A DNA stretch of 64,000 nucleotides from Candidatus Thioglobus sp. NP1 (GTDB lineage Bacteria > Pseudomonadota > Gammaproteobacteria > PS1 > Pseudothioglobaceae): the NCBI RefSeq assembly GCF_003326015.1, contig NZ_CP023860.1, positions 1,178,001 to 1,242,000 of the forward strand. The letters run 5' to 3'. The notes beneath the pieces are model-generated. The model ran no database searches, was not told where the DNA came from, and saw only the letters and a list, made by a program, of their open reading frames with translations. Numbering within the stretch: position 1 is the first letter of the stretch; each line of letters begins with the position of its first letter. This document shows, one piece after another, positions 1 to 11,090 of this stretch. A program made the translations under genes and the position numbers.

Positions 1-840
1 ATATTAGAAAAAAATCTAAAAGACCTTTGCTCTTCCAATGCCCTTATCGTTGAAAATACTTATCTAGCTTTTGCTAAATTAACACATCATTTAAAAAAAC
101 AACAATCTCAACTAAGTAGCCAAGAAGTTCAATCAAATATTGGTAAAGCTCAAAAGATAAAAGGGGTTTTTATAGGGCCATCTTGTTTTATTGGAAATGA
201 AGTTGTAATTGGTGAGAATACGATAATTGAAACAAACTGTGTTATAGAAGATGGCGTCCATATTGGTGAAAACTCTCATATTTCATCAAATGTTATTATT
301 CAGAGAAATTGCTTGATTGGTAAAAATTGTATTATTTCATCTGGAGCAATAATTGGCTCCGAAGGTTTTGGTAATGCTCGAACTAAAAATAAAGATTGGC
401 TTCCTATTTCGCATTTAGGCAATGTTCAGCTTGGAGATAATGTATCAATTGGGGCTAATACAACAATTGACAGAGGTACTATTAAAGACACAGAGATACA
501 TGATGGTGTCAAAATTGACAATCTTGTTCATATTGCTCACAATGTTGTAATTGGTGAAAATAGTGCTATTGCTGCTAAAACAGGTATTGCTGGAACTACC
601 TCAATTGGAAGGAGATGTATGATCGGTGGAATGGTAGGTATAGTTGGTCATCTAATGATTACTGATGATGTTGTTATAAATGCCACAAGCACGGTCAATA
701 GAAATATTACTGAACCAGGAGTTTATACTGGTTTTGTACCATTGATGCTTCACTCTGAGTGGAAAAAGGTAGGCATGTGGTTAACAAAACTTGATAAAAT
801 TGCTTTTTATTTAAAAATTAAATTAAAGAATATTAAATAG
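1..840 (+). CDS. lpxD: UDP-3-O-acylglucosamine N-acyltransferase, 5' end outside window
   Basis: LpxD adds the second 3-hydroxyacyl chain, from acyl-ACP to UDP-3-O-acylglucosamine, in lipid A synthesis in the cytoplasm. The reading frame is open from base 1 and gives 279 residues of left-handed beta-helix hexapeptide repeats (I-G-x-x-x pattern). The start and roughly 60 N-terminal residues (family length about 340) lie outside the window. The catalytic histidine is the second His of VHIAHN (codon at 538-540). An ATG at 313 lies in the middle of the repeat domain and is not the start. fabZ follows after 4 bases and then lpxA, the usual gammaproteobacterial order. Partial only because of the window edge; identity is secure. 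Confidence 0.96.
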   Translation: MLEKNLKDLCSSNALIVENTYLAFAKLTHHLKKQQSQLSSQEVQSNIGKAQKIKGVFIGPSCFIGNEVVIGENTIIETNCVIEDGVHIGENSHISSNVIIQRNCLIGKNCIISSGAIIGSEGFGNARTKNKDWLPISHLGNVQLGDNVSIGANTTIDRGTIKDTEIHDGVKIDNLVHIAHNVVIGENSAIAAKTGIAGTTSIGRRCMIGGMVGIVGHLMITDDVVINATSTVNRNITEPGVYTGFVPLMLHSEWKKVGMWLTKLDKIAFYLKIKLKNIK

Positions 841-844
841 CTAT

Positions 845-1288
845 ATGGAAATGAATATCAATGAGGTTAAGAATTTTCTACCTCACCGCTACCCTTTTTT
901 ATTAATTGATAAAGTAATTGATTTTGAGACTGGTAAAAGTCTTACAGCAATCAAAAATGTTTCTTTTAATGAACCACACTTTACTGGTCACTTTCCTGAT
1001 CAACCAATTATGCCTGGTGTTTTGATTATTGAAGCAATGGCTCAGGCAACTGGTATTTTAGCCTTTAAATCTGAAGTTGGTCGTCCACAAACTGGCCAAA
1101 TTTATATGCTTGTTGGGGTTGATAAGGTTCGCTTCAAAAAAATTGTTGAGCCTGGTGATCAACTTCAAGTCTATGCAGAAGTTATTACCGTTAAGCGTGG
1201 TATATGGAAATTTAGTTGTAAAGCCTCAGTTGATGGAGAATTAGTAACCTCAGCTGAAATAATTTGTACTCAAAAAACTGCAAAATAA
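845..1288 (+). CDS. fabZ: 3-hydroxyacyl-ACP dehydratase FabZ
   Basis: FabZ dehydrates (3R)-hydroxyacyl-ACP to trans-2-enoyl-ACP in fatty acid elongation and competes with lipid A synthesis for the same acyl-ACP pool. The 147-residue protein is the normal family size and has a single hot-dog fold. The conserved [15 protein letters not shown] segment places the catalytic His at residue 49 and the catalytic Glu at residue 63 (IIEAMAQ). It sits between lpxD and lpxA with very short gaps, so the three are almost certainly co-transcribed. A second ATG two codons in is an equally possible start. Confidence 0.97.
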   Translation: MEMNINEVKNFLPHRYPFLLIDKVIDFETGKSLTAIKNVSFNEPHFTGHFPDQPIMPGVLIIEAMAQATGILAFKSEVGRPQTGQIYMLVGVDKVRFKKIVEPGDQLQVYAEVITVKRGIWKFSCKASVDGELVTSAEIICTQKTAK

Positions 1289-1290
1289 TT

Positions 1291-2088
1291 ATGTCTGTAG
1301 ATCCTTCTGCAATTATTCATGAGAGCGCCAAAATCCACAAAGGAGCAATCATCTCTCCCTATGCAGTAATTGGTGCTAATGTTGAAATTGGTTCTGGTAC
1401 AGTTATTGATTCTCATGCGGTAATCGAAGGGCCTACAAAAATAGGTAAAAATAATCATATATATTCTTTTGCTTCTATTGGTGGTGATCCTCAAGATATT
1501 ACCTATCAAGATGGTCAGGAAAGTAATCTTGTAATAGGTAATGATAATCTTATTAGAGAGTTTTGCACAATAAATCGTGGTACTGAAAAAGAAAACTCAC
1601 TAACAAGAATAGGTTCAAACAATATGCTTATGTCGTATGTTCATATTGCACACGACTGTCAGCTGGGGGACCACATTATTATGTCAAATAATGCTTCTCT
1701 TGCTGGGCATGTTAGAATCTCTGATTGGGCTATTCTTGGTGGATTTGTTTTAGTTAAACAATTCTGTAATATTGGAAGTCATACATATGCTGGAATGGGT
1801 AGTCAAATCAATAAGGATATTCCAGATTACATGATTGCAGCAGGTATACATCCCAAAATTAGAGGCATTAACAGTGTAGGTATGAAAAGAAGAGGTTTTA
1901 GCTCGAGTTCAATCAAATCTATAAAGAGAGCCTTTAAAGTTGTTTATCGTGAATCCCAAGGAAGACTCCTTGATCAAGCTTTAAATGAGCTTGAATCATC
2001 AGAATCAGATAGCAGTGAGGTTATGCAATTTGTTGACTGTATTAGAAACTCACGTGTAGGAATAATGCGTGGCCCAGCAGATGAATAG
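1291..2088 (+). CDS. lpxA: UDP-N-acetylglucosamine O-acyltransferase
   Basis: LpxA performs the first step of lipid A synthesis, transferring a 3-hydroxyacyl chain from ACP to the 3-OH of UDP-GlcNAc. From the ATG at 1291 the product has 265 residues (E. coli 262), with hexapeptide repeats over about 1-190 and a helical C-terminal domain. The catalytic His is residue 121 in VHIAHDC. The frame also opens at a TTG at 1264, inside fabZ, but that adds nine residues unlike the family, so ATG 1291, two bases after the fabZ stop, is preferred. lpxB, which often follows lpxA, is absent here and murJ comes next. Confidence 0.96.
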   Translation: MSVDPSAIIHESAKIHKGAIISPYAVIGANVEIGSGTVIDSHAVIEGPTKIGKNNHIYSFASIGGDPQDITYQDGQESNLVIGNDNLIREFCTINRGTEKENSLTRIGSNNMLMSYVHIAHDCQLGDHIIMSNNASLAGHVRISDWAILGGFVLVKQFCNIGSHTYAGMGSQINKDIPDYMIAAGIHPKIRGINSVGMKRRGFSSSSIKSIKRAFKVVYRESQGRLLDQALNELESSESDSSEVMQFVDCIRNSRVGIMRGPADE

Positions 2089-2103
2089 ATAACCCTTTAG
2101 ATT

Positions 2104-3633
2104 ATGCCTAAGTCCTTCATAAGGTCTAGTAGTATTGTAGCAGCAATGACTTTTTTGTCCCGAATTCTTGGGCTAGTAAGAGATTTTGTAATTGCGCGTT
2201 ACTTTGGTGCAAATGGTTTAACTGATGCATTTTTAGTTGCTTTTCGTATCCCTAATTTTTTTAGAAGATTATTTGCTGAAGGAGCATTTTCTCAAGCCTT
2301 TCTCCCTATCTTAGCTGATGTCAAAGCTAACAAATCTGATAAAGAGGTTCAATTAGTAATCAATCACATTGCTACTAAGTTACTTAGCATACTTATGATT
2401 ATCACTTTAATCTCAATAATTCTTGCCCCAATGATAATATTTTTATTTGCCTGGGGTTTTTATTTTAATACTGATTTAACTCAATTTGATCTTGCTTCAA
2501 ATATGTTGCGTATTACTTTTCCATATTTACTCTTGATATCTCTAACAGCTTTATCTGGTGCAATACTTAATACCTATGATAATTTTACTGTTCCTGCATT
2601 TACCCCTGTACTTCTAAATATTTCATTAATATTATGTGCCATTTATTTATCTAAATTTTTATCTACTCCAATTATGGCTTTGGCTTGGGGTGTTTTAATA
2701 GGTGGAATACTTCAGCTTATCTTTCAGATCCCATTTTTAAGAAAACTTAAAAAACTTCCTAAAATTCAATTTGGTCATCATAAAGCTCTATCAACTCTAA
2801 AAAAAAGAATGCTTCCAGCCTTATTTGGTGTCTCAGTTTCTCAAATCAATTTATTAGTTGATACTATGATTGCATCAACTCTAATAGCAGGAAGCGTATC
2901 TTGGTTATATTATTCTGATCGTCTCTTAGAACTTCCATTAGCTTTAATCGGTATCACACTTGCAACAGTTGCCTTAGCAAGATTAAGTAATTATCATGCT
3001 CAAAAAGATACTAAAAACTTTTTATTAACAATTAATAAAGCTCTTTTATTTGCCTTAATTCTTGGCTTTCCAGCCTGTTTTGGTCTTATATTTTTATCTC
3101 AAGAACTTATTATTACCCTTTTTCAATATGATGAATTTGATTTGATTTCTGCTAAAAAAACAGCTTTAAGCCTTCAAGCATATGGCTCTGGGTTAATGGC
3201 ATTTATTCTAATTAAAATATTTGCTCCAGTTTTTCTTTCTATGGGAGATACTAAAACACCTGTTAAAGCAGGTATTGTTGCGATGACTTCAAATATAGTA
3301 TTAAATTTAATTCTGGTTCAATATTTTGGTCATGTTGGATTGGCAGTTGCTACATCAATTTCAGCTCTTATTAATGCAGCATTATTATATTTTTTCTTAG
3401 TTAAACAATCTATTTATAAATTCAATAATGCTTTTTATAAAATGCTGATTAAAGTTCTTTTTGCAACGATTATAATGGCACTTTATATTTTTTATTTTGA
3501 ATCAAATATTAATTTATATACTGATTCATCTATGATTGAGAGGGCCTTTTTAGTATCTAAAACGATTCTTATTTCGGCATTAATTTACTTTGCATCATTA
3601 TTTATATTAGGAGTTAGGTTGAAAAAATTATGA
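2104..3633 (+). CDS. murJ: lipid II flippase MurJ (MviN)
   Basis: MurJ moves the peptidoglycan precursor lipid II from the inner to the outer leaflet of the cytoplasmic membrane. The 509-residue product is almost entirely hydrophobic, compatible with 14 transmembrane helices of the MOP superfamily. The N-terminal signature is intact: SRILGLVRD (20-27), D41, and the [19 protein letters not shown] stretch (about 48-66), which contains the charged residues that line the MurJ cavity. Its 3' end overlaps yggX by four bases (ATGA), so the two are translationally linked. It is positioned in an envelope operon after lpxA. Confidence 0.95.
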   Translation: MPKSFIRSSSIVAAMTFLSRILGLVRDFVIARYFGANGLTDAFLVAFRIPNFFRRLFAEGAFSQAFLPILADVKANKSDKEVQLVINHIATKLLSILMIITLISIILAPMIIFLFAWGFYFNTDLTQFDLASNMLRITFPYLLLISLTALSGAILNTYDNFTVPAFTPVLLNISLILCAIYLSKFLSTPIMALAWGVLIGGILQLIFQIPFLRKLKKLPKIQFGHHKALSTLKKRMLPALFGVSVSQINLLVDTMIASTLIAGSVSWLYYSDRLLELPLALIGITLATVALARLSNYHAQKDTKNFLLTINKALLFALILGFPACFGLIFLSQELIITLFQYDEFDLISAKKTALSLQAYGSGLMAFILIKIFAPVFLSMGDTKTPVKAGIVAMTSNIVLNLILVQYFGHVGLAVATSISALINAALLYFFLVKQSIYKFNNAFYKMLIKVLFATIIMALYIFYFESNINLYTDSSMIERAFLVSKTILISALIYFASLFILGVRLKKL

Positions 3634-3896
3634 ATTTAATTAATTGCATAAAATTAAAGAAAAAATTAGAGGGCTTAGAGCGAGCCCCATATCCTGGAGA
3701 ACTAGGAAAAAAAATACTTAATTCAGTCTCAAAAGAAGCTTGGCAAATGTGGCTAGATCACCAAACTATGCTAATTAATGAGAATAATCTAAATTTATTT
3801 GAAGAATCATCTCAAAAATACTTAAAAGAACAAATGGATAAATATTTCTTTTCTGATGATGATATTGATCAAATTCAGGGTTATGTTCCAAAATAA
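3630..3896 (+). CDS. yggX: YggX family Fe(2+)-trafficking / oxidative damage protein
   Basis: YggX proteins are small cytoplasmic factors that protect Fe-S clusters and limit Fenton chemistry. The precise mechanism is not settled in the literature. The 88-residue product carries the family hallmarks [19 protein letters not shown] (about 20-38) and the MLINENNLN segment, and ends near GYVPK as in E. coli (GYTPEDKK). The near-N-terminal cysteine (C6) is present. It overlaps the murJ stop by four bases and lies 21 bases before gmk, consistent with one long transcript from lpxD onward. The family assignment is confident; the physiological role is known only by homology. Confidence 0.92.
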   Translation: MNLINCIKLKKKLEGLERAPYPGELGKKILNSVSKEAWQMWLDHQTMLINENNLNLFEESSQKYLKEQMDKYFFSDDDIDQIQGYVPK

Positions 3897-3917
3897 TCAT
3901 GGAATGTTTTAAGTATT

Positions 3918-4544
3918 ATGGCTAATTTATTTATTATTGCTGCCCCCTCAGGTTGTGGAAAAACATCTTTAGTTAAAGCACTATTAAAAAATTCTAGTAA
4001 TCTATGTGTATCTGTATCACATACAACCCGTAAATCAAGGCCTGATGAGGTTAATGGAATAAATTATCACTTCGTATCAGTCAATAAATTCAAAGAAATG
4101 ATAAATAAAAATGCTTTTGTTGAGCATGCAGAGGTTTTTGAAAATCTTTATGGTAGTTCTAGACAATTAATTAATGATAGCCTTGAAAATAATAAAGACG
4201 TGATTTTAGAAATTGATTGGCAAGGTGCCCGTCAAGTTAAGCTTAATATGCCAAAAGTAACTAGCATATTTATACTGCCACCATCGAAAGATGTACTGCT
4301 GATGAGGCTTCAAGGTCGAGGTCAAGATGACAGACAAACAATCATGAAGAGAATGTCAGATGCTAAGAATCAAATGAGTCATTTTGATGAATTTGATTAT
4401 TTAGTAATTAATGATAATTTTGATGTGGCACTCTCAAACCTTGAATCAATTATAGGTCAATCAAATAAAGACTTTAAACATCAAGATTTCTCTTTGGAAG
4501 TTCAGTCAATAAAACATAAAAATCTACTTAAAAAATTGATATAA
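3918..4544 (+). CDS. gmk: guanylate kinase
   Basis: Guanylate kinase phosphorylates GMP to GDP in purine nucleotide metabolism. The 208-residue protein has the P-loop APSGCGKT (9-16), the GMP-binding TTRKSRPDEVNGINYHFV segment and the ILEIDWQGARQVK motif typical of bacterial Gmk. The length matches E. coli (207). The start ATG at 3918 follows yggX by 21 bases. The -35 box of the rpoH promoter overlaps its last codons, so gmk probably ends the upstream transcript without an obvious terminator hairpin. rpoZ/spoT, which often follow gmk, are not here. Confidence 0.96.
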   Translation: MANLFIIAAPSGCGKTSLVKALLKNSSNLCVSVSHTTRKSRPDEVNGINYHFVSVNKFKEMINKNAFVEHAEVFENLYGSSRQLINDSLENNKDVILEIDWQGARQVKLNMPKVTSIFILPPSKDVLLMRLQGRGQDDRQTIMKRMSDAKNQMSHFDEFDYLVINDNFDVALSNLESIIGQSNKDFKHQDFSLEVQSIKHKNLLKKLI

Positions 4545-4563
4545 CTGATTTTTTTGGTATAAT
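4536..4563 (+). promoter_or_regulatory. sigma70-type promoter with extended -10 for rpoH
   Basis: TTGATA (4536-4541), a 16-base spacer and TATAAT (4558-4563) preceded by TG at -15/-14 (TGGTATAAT) form a near-ideal housekeeping promoter. Transcription would start near 4570, leaving a leader of only about 25 bases before rpoH. The -35 box overlaps the last codons of gmk. Confidence 0.75.
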
Positions 4564-4594
4564 TTAACCCTCAATTATCTTATGAAGAGAATTT

Positions 4595-5422
4595 ATGAGT
4601 GAATTTGCGTTATCCATTAAGAATACAGCTAGAGATCTGGAGGTACAAAAGTACCCGCCAATCCTTACCCCAGAACAAGAATATGAGTTAGCTATTGAGC
4701 TCTATGAAAATGAGAGCTTAATTGCAGCAAAAAAACTTGTATTAGCTCATATGCGCTTTGTTGCTTTTATTGCTCATGGATATAAAGGCTATGGACTTGA
4801 ACAAGCTGATTTAATTCAAGAAGGTACAATTGGTTTAATGAAGGCAGTTAAGCGATTTAATCCTCATAAAAAGGTTAGGTTGTCCTCTTTTGCTGTGTAC
4901 TGGATTCGTGCTGAAATTCATGAATATATATTTAAAAATTGGAAAATTGTTAAAGTTGCAACAACGAAGGCACAGAGAAAACTATTTTTTAAGTTAAAGC
5001 AAGCAAAATCAAACATATTTCAATCACTAACTAGTGAACAAGCTCAGGTAATTGCTGCTGATTTAGGGGTTAGAGAAAAAGATGTTATTGAAATGGAATC
5101 AAGACTCCAGTTAAATGATATAGCTTTTGAAGTTAATGATGATGAAGATGTATATACACCAGAGCAATATCTTGCTGATCCTGGCAAAACGCCTGAACAA
5201 TTAGTAATTAATAATAAAAATCAAGAAGACCAACATAACAAGCTTTATCAAGCTCTCTCATCCTTAGATGAAAGAAGTATCGATATTTTACAATCTAGGT
5301 ACTTGAAAGAAGAAAAGTTGACCCTACATACATTAGCAGACAAGTATGGTGTTTCTGCTGAAAGGGTTCGTCAACTTGAAAACAAAGCTATCAAAAAGCT
5401 TAAAGAACGTCTAGAAGGTTAA
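4595..5422 (+). CDS. rpoH: heat-shock sigma factor sigma-32
   Basis: RpoH directs RNA polymerase to heat-shock promoters. The 275-residue protein has region 2 (core-binding DLIQEGTIGLMKAVKRFNP, 72-90, and the following SSFAVYWIRAEIHEY), the RpoH-box (QRKLFFKLKQ, about 127-136), which distinguishes sigma-32 from RpoD/RpoS, and the region 4.2 helix-turn-helix near the C-terminus (VSAERVRQLENKAIKKL). An extended -10 promoter lies directly upstream. Unusually, groES starts only 42 bases after its stop, so the regulator and its principal chaperone targets may share a transcript. E. coli rpoH is instead next to ftsYEX. The long thermosensor leader of E. coli rpoH has no room here. Confidence 0.96.
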   Translation: MSEFALSIKNTARDLEVQKYPPILTPEQEYELAIELYENESLIAAKKLVLAHMRFVAFIAHGYKGYGLEQADLIQEGTIGLMKAVKRFNPHKKVRLSSFAVYWIRAEIHEYIFKNWKIVKVATTKAQRKLFFKLKQAKSNIFQSLTSEQAQVIAADLGVREKDVIEMESRLQLNDIAFEVNDDEDVYTPEQYLADPGKTPEQLVINNKNQEDQHNKLYQALSSLDERSIDILQSRYLKEEKLTLHTLADKYGVSAERVRQLENKAIKKLKERLEG

Positions 5423-5464
5423 ACCCTTTAACGACAAATTTATTTTCCAAAATTAGGAGAGAAA

Positions 5465-5755
5465 ATGGAAATCCGTCCCTTACACGATCGTGTTATCGTT
5501 CGAAGAGTAGAAGAAAAGAAAACAACAGCTAGTGGCTTAATTATTCCTGATTCATCAACTGAAAAACCTTCTAGAGGTGAAGTAGTTGCTGCAGGTAATG
5601 GCAGAGTTAGCGCCCAAGGTGATTTAATTCCATTGGATGTGAAAGTTGGCGATACAGTAATGTTCGGCCAATATTCAGGTGCTGAAATCACAGTTGGAGA
5701 GGAAAAACTTCTTGTGATGAGCGAAGATGAAATTGTTGCAGTAATTGAAGAATAA
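5465..5755 (+). CDS. groES: co-chaperonin GroES
   Basis: GroES is the heptameric lid of the GroEL folding chamber. The 96-residue product is the standard length and begins [14 protein letters not shown]. The mobile loop ([20 protein letters not shown], about 19-38) that docks on GroEL is intact. A good ribosome site (AGGAGAG) lies 5 to 11 bases before the ATG. groEL follows after 12 bases, so the pair is one operon. No convincing sigma-32 promoter was found in the 42 bases between rpoH and groES. Confidence 0.98.
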   Translation: MEIRPLHDRVIVRRVEEKKTTASGLIIPDSSTEKPSRGEVVAAGNGRVSAQGDLIPLDVKVGDTVMFGQYSGAEITVGEEKLLVMSEDEIVAVIEE

Positions 5756-7408
<1,653 letters not shown>

Positions 7409-7423
7409 AACTAAGTATATTTC

Positions 7424-7456
7424 AAAAAAAAGCCCCATTTTTTGGGGTTTTTTTTT
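7424..7456 (+). terminator. intrinsic terminator after groEL
   Basis: CCCC (7433-7436) and GGGG (7444-7447) form a hairpin with a 7-base loop. The stem is extended by a G-T wobble and an A-run/T-run pairing. It is followed by nine T residues (7448-7456), a classical rho-independent terminator closing the rpoH-groES-groEL transcript. Confidence 0.9.
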
Positions 7457-7464
7457 GGTATGAT
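7456..7464 (+). promoter_or_regulatory. extended -10 promoter for parE, abutting the groEL terminator
   Basis: TGGTATGAT (7456-7464) is an extended -10 element (TG-n-TATGAT) beginning in the T-tract of the groEL terminator, 28 bases upstream of the parE ATG. No good -35 box is present, as is usual for extended -10 promoters. Proposed from the motif only. Confidence 0.5.
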
Positions 7465-7491
7465 TATTGGCTATTATTTCCTACTCAAACT

Positions 7492-9375
7492 ATGTCTAAT
7501 TACGACGCCTCCTCAATTGAAGTTTTAACTGGTCTAGAGCCTGTAAAGAAACGCCCAGGCATGTATACAGATACCGAAAACCCTAATCATCTTGCTCAAG
7601 AAGTTATAGATAATAGTGTCGATGAGGCGGTATCAGGTTACGCCACTCAGATTAATGTCACTCTTCATAAAGATGGCTCAATGTCAGTTGAGGATAATGG
7701 AAGAGGTATCCCAATAGATATTCATCCAAAAGAAGGGACTCCTGCTGTTGAAGTTATTCTGACGAAACTTCATGCAGGTGGTAAATTTTCTAATGACTCC
7801 TATCAGTTTTCAGGAGGACTCCATGGTGTAGGGATATCAGTAGTCAATGCTCTGTCAAGTTCCATTGAGATTTGGATTAAAAGAGAAGCAAAGCTGTACT
7901 ATATGAAGTTTGAATCAAGTATCAAAGTTGATGAACTTAAAGAAATTGGTGAGGTTGGAAAACGTAATACGGGTACCTTAATTAAATTTGTTCCTGATCC
8001 TCAATATTTTGATTCTAATAAATTTTCTATTAGTAGACTTCGACACAACCTAAGATCAAAGGCTGTTCTTTGCCCAGGTCTAGAGGTAAACTTTGAAAAT
8101 GAAATAGATGAAACGGTAGATAAATGGATCTTTAAAGAAGGCATAAAAGATTACCTTCAAGCTTCTCTTGATGGACTCGAATGTATTCCAATGATACCTT
8201 TTGTTATTTCATTTAAATCAAAAGAAGAGCAACTTGATTGCGCATTAACTTGGACTGAAAATACCAGCAATATAACTGCAGAAAGTTTTGTTAATTTAAT
8301 TCCTACGATTGGAGGTGGAACCCATGTTAACGGCCTTAGATCAGGTCTTACTGATGCACTTAAAGAATTCTGTGAATTTAGAAGTCTTATCCCAAAAAAT
8401 ATTAAATTAACTCCTGATGATGTATGGCAAAAAATTGCTTTTGTACTCTCAATCAAGATACTTGACCCACAATTTTCTGGTCAAACCAAGGAGAGACTCT
8501 CATCAAGAGAATGTGCTTCGTTTGTGTCAGGTGTAGTAAAAGACTCTTTTAGTTTATGGCTTAACCAGCATACTGATATTGCTGAAAAGATTGCTGAATT
8601 AGCAATTCTTAATGCCCAATCAAGACTTAAGACAGCAAAGAAAGTAATTCGTAAAAAAATTGTTAGTGGTCCTGCCCTTCCAGGAAAGCTATCTGACTGC
8701 ACCAGTGTTGATCTAGATCAAACTGAGGTCTTTTTAGTTGAAGGAGATTCTGCTGGTGGCTCGGCAAAACAAGCAAGGGATAAAGAATATCAAGCAATCC
8801 TCCCACTTCGAGGCAAAATCCTTAACACTTGGGAAGTAGATTCATCTCAGGTTTTAGCTTCTAATGAAATACACGATATAAGTGTTGCAATTGGCTTAGA
8901 GCCAGATAATAATGATCTCTCAGGTCTCAGGTATGGAAAAATTTGTATCTTAGCAGATGCTGATTCAGATGGACTTCATATTGCTACTCTTATTTGTGCT
9001 TTATTCGTCAAACACTTCCCTAAGTTAGTTCGTTCTGGACACGTCTATGTGGCGATGCCCCCTCTCTATAGAATTGACGCTGGAAAACAAGTTTTTTATG
9101 CTTTAGATGATAAAGAGAAGGAGGCTTTTGAAGCTAAGCTTCTAAAAGAAAATAAGCGTCAAAAAATTCAAGTACAAAGATTTAAAGGATTAGGTGAAAT
9201 GAATCCAAAGCAACTTAGAGAGACTACTATGCAGCCCGATACGAGAAGATTAATTCAGCTTACTCTTGATCACCCTCTTCAAGTTTCTGAAACTATGGAT
9301 ATGCTTCTTTCTAAAAAAAGAGCATCTGATAGAAAGTCATGGTTAGAAACTAAAGGTAATCTTGCTAATGTCTAA
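7492..9375 (+). CDS. parE: DNA topoisomerase IV subunit B
   Basis: ParE is the ATPase subunit of topoisomerase IV, which decatenates sister chromosomes. At 627 residues it is ParE-sized (E. coli 630) rather than GyrB-sized (about 800). It begins in the ParE manner (IEVLTGLEPVKKRPGMYTDT). Visible motifs are the GHKL ATP site (EVIDNSVDEA, DNGRGIPIDIH, GGLHGVGISVVNAL), the TOPRIM EGDSAGG motif with the DADSDG metal-binding aspartates, and the C-terminal RFKGLGEMNP. parC is not in the window. Confidence 0.96.
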   Translation: MSNYDASSIEVLTGLEPVKKRPGMYTDTENPNHLAQEVIDNSVDEAVSGYATQINVTLHKDGSMSVEDNGRGIPIDIHPKEGTPAVEVILTKLHAGGKFSNDSYQFSGGLHGVGISVVNALSSSIEIWIKREAKLYYMKFESSIKVDELKEIGEVGKRNTGTLIKFVPDPQYFDSNKFSISRLRHNLRSKAVLCPGLEVNFENEIDETVDKWIFKEGIKDYLQASLDGLECIPMIPFVISFKSKEEQLDCALTWTENTSNITAESFVNLIPTIGGGTHVNGLRSGLTDALKEFCEFRSLIPKNIKLTPDDVWQKIAFVLSIKILDPQFSGQTKERLSSRECASFVSGVVKDSFSLWLNQHTDIAEKIAELAILNAQSRLKTAKKVIRKKIVSGPALPGKLSDCTSVDLDQTEVFLVEGDSAGGSAKQARDKEYQAILPLRGKILNTWEVDSSQVLASNEIHDISVAIGLEPDNNDLSGLRYGKICILADADSDGLHIATLICALFVKHFPKLVRSGHVYVAMPPLYRIDAGKQVFYALDDKEKEAFEAKLLKENKRQKIQVQRFKGLGEMNPKQLRETTMQPDTRRLIQLTLDHPLQVSETMDMLLSKKRASDRKSWLETKGNLANV

Positions 9376-9419
9376 ATTGTATTTTTAGTGAACTAATAAA
9401 TATTTAAAATTTAATTATA

Positions 9420-9447
9420 TTGGCTCTTTTTGAAGCTAAAATATAAA
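9420..9447 (+). promoter_or_regulatory. candidate sigma70 promoter for acpP
   Basis: TTGGCT (9420-9425), a 16-base spacer and TATAAA (9442-9447) lie 29 bases before the acpP ATG. A dedicated promoter is plausible because acpP is highly expressed and has its own terminator. Assignment is by motif only. Confidence 0.5.
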
Positions 9448-9475
9448 CTTTTAACTTATAAGGATTTAACTCAAA

Positions 9476-9703
9476 ATGAGTATTGAAGATAGAGTACGTA
9501 AAGTTGTAAGTGAGCAATTAGATGTTAGTGGTGAAATTGACAATAATGCTTCCTTTATAGATGACTTAGGGGCTGATTCGTTAGATACTGTTGAGCTAGT
9601 TATGTCTCTTGAGGAAGAGTTTGATTGTGAAATTGCTGATGAGGAAGCTGAAAATATTACTACAGTTCAACAGGCTATTGACTATATCAACGCAAATACT
9701 TAA
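9476..9703 (+). CDS. acpP: acyl carrier protein
   Basis: AcpP carries growing acyl chains on a 4'-phosphopantetheine arm for FabZ, FabF, LpxA, LpxD and PlsC. The acidic 75-residue protein has the modification site Ser35 in [16 protein letters not shown] lies 7 to 12 bases before the ATG. It stands alone between a candidate promoter and a strong terminator, with fabF downstream. The fabD and fabG genes that normally precede acpP are missing from this place; parE is upstream instead. Confidence 0.97.
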   Translation: MSIEDRVRKVVSEQLDVSGEIDNNASFIDDLGADSLDTVELVMSLEEEFDCEIADEEAENITTVQQAIDYINANT

Positions 9704-9730
9704 ATTCTTATAAAAATAAAAATTATGTAG

Positions 9731-9765
9731 GCGCTTACTTTTAAAAAAGTAAGCGCTTTTTTTTT
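9731..9765 (+). terminator. intrinsic terminator after acpP
   Basis: A perfect 12-base inverted repeat, GCGCTTACTTTT (9731-9742) and AAAAGTAAGCGC (9745-9756), is followed by nine T residues. It separates acpP from fabF, so fabF probably has its own promoter in 9766-9841, where only AT-rich sequence without a clear consensus is seen. Confidence 0.92.
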
Positions 9766-9841
9766 ATATAAAATATATTTCTAAATCATCATTAAAATAT
9801 TACTAATAAATTATATTTTTTCGTAATTAAAAAGATCTTAT

Positions 9842-11083
9842 ATGAGTAAAAGAAGAGTAGTAATAACCGGACTGGGAATTGTTTGCCCCGTAGGAAACAA
9901 TGTTAATGATTCTTGGGCCAATATTATCAATGGTGTATCTGGTATTTCACTGTTAGAAAACCTTGATACCTCAATGCAAACTGTTAAGTTTGGAGGAGCT
10001 GTAAAAGAATTTGATGTTTCTCAATATCTAACTCCTAAGGAAGCCAAAAAAATGGATATTTTTATCCATTATGGAATGGCTGCTGGCATCCAAGCATTTG
10101 AAGATAGTGGTATTGAAGTCACAGATTCTAATTCAGAGAAAATTGGAGTTGCAATTGGTGCTGGTATTGGTGGGTTAACAACTATAGAAAAAACGGCTGA
10201 TCTTTTTAGAGAAAAAGGTCCAAAGAGAATATCACCATTTTTTGTACCCTCTTCTATTATCAATATGGTATCAGGCAATATGTCCATTAAATATGGCTTA
10301 AAAGGCCCAAATTTTGCCATTGTCACAGCTTGTACTACAGGAACACATAACATTGGGGATGCTTCAAGAATCATTGAATATGGAGATGCTGATGTAATGA
10401 TTGCTGGTGGCACCGAAATGTCAACAACTAACTGTGGATTAGGAGGCTTTGCAGCAGCTAGAGCTCTATCAACCAGAAATAATGATCCCAAAACAGCTTC
10501 AAGACCTTGGGATATTGATAGAGATGGCTTTGTTCTAGGTGATGGTGCAGGAGTTGTAGTGCTAGAAGAATATGAACATGCAAAAAAACGTGGTGCTCAT
10601 ATTTATGGTGAACTTTCAGGTTATGGAATGAGCAGTGATGCCTATCATATGACACTTCCATCTCAGGGTGGAGAAGGTGCCGCAAGATGTATGAAAAACG
10701 CAATGAATAATGCAGGTATTAATTCTGGACAGCTAGATTATATCAATGCTCATGGAACCTCTACACCTGCTGGAGATATTGCCGAAACAGATGCTGCTAA
10801 ATTAGCGCTTGGCTATCACTCCAAAAATATAGTTATGAGCTCTACTAAATCAATGACTGGGCACCTTCTAGGTGCTGCAGGTGGTATAGAGGCAGTATTC
10901 TCAACACTTGCAATTAGAGATCAAATAGCACCTCCAACAATAAATATTTTTAATCAGGATCCAGATTGTGATTTAGATTATGCTGCTAATGAGTCAAGAG
11001 AAATGAAGATTAATCATGTAATTTCAAATTCTTTTGGATTTGGGGGTACAAACGGTTCTATCGTTATCTCAAAGATAGACTAA
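9842..11083 (+). CDS. fabF: 3-oxoacyl-ACP synthase II
   Basis: FabF condenses malonyl-ACP with acyl-ACP in fatty acid elongation. The 413-residue protein has the thiolase-fold triad: Cys164 in TACTTG, the first His in NAHGTSTPAGD and the second in GHLLGAAGG. The FGFGGTNGS motif near the C-terminus is also present. Length equals E. coli FabF (413). It follows acpP, separated by a terminator, and is convergent with the small gene at 11091-11309, with a 7-base gap. Confidence 0.96.
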   Translation: MSKRRVVITGLGIVCPVGNNVNDSWANIINGVSGISLLENLDTSMQTVKFGGAVKEFDVSQYLTPKEAKKMDIFIHYGMAAGIQAFEDSGIEVTDSNSEKIGVAIGAGIGGLTTIEKTADLFREKGPKRISPFFVPSSIINMVSGNMSIKYGLKGPNFAIVTACTTGTHNIGDASRIIEYGDADVMIAGGTEMSTTNCGLGGFAAARALSTRNNDPKTASRPWDIDRDGFVLGDGAGVVVLEEYEHAKKRGAHIYGELSGYGMSSDAYHMTLPSQGGEGAARCMKNAMNNAGINSGQLDYINAHGTSTPAGDIAETDAAKLALGYHSKNIVMSSTKSMTGHLLGAAGGIEAVFSTLAIRDQIAPPTINIFNQDPDCDLDYAANESREMKINHVISNSFGFGGTNGSIVISKID

Positions 11084-11090
11084 GAGACCT

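Noticed and set aside
1264-1290. Upstream TTG start for lpxA
   Set aside because: It adds nine residues inside fabZ with no family similarity; the ATG at 1291 gives the normal LpxA N-terminus.
5375-5381. CTTGAAA, a perfect sigma-32 -35 element 84 bases before groES
   Set aside because: It lies in the conserved RpoH region 4.2 codons (QLENK), which force this sequence, and no CCCCAT-like -10 box occurs at the required spacing.
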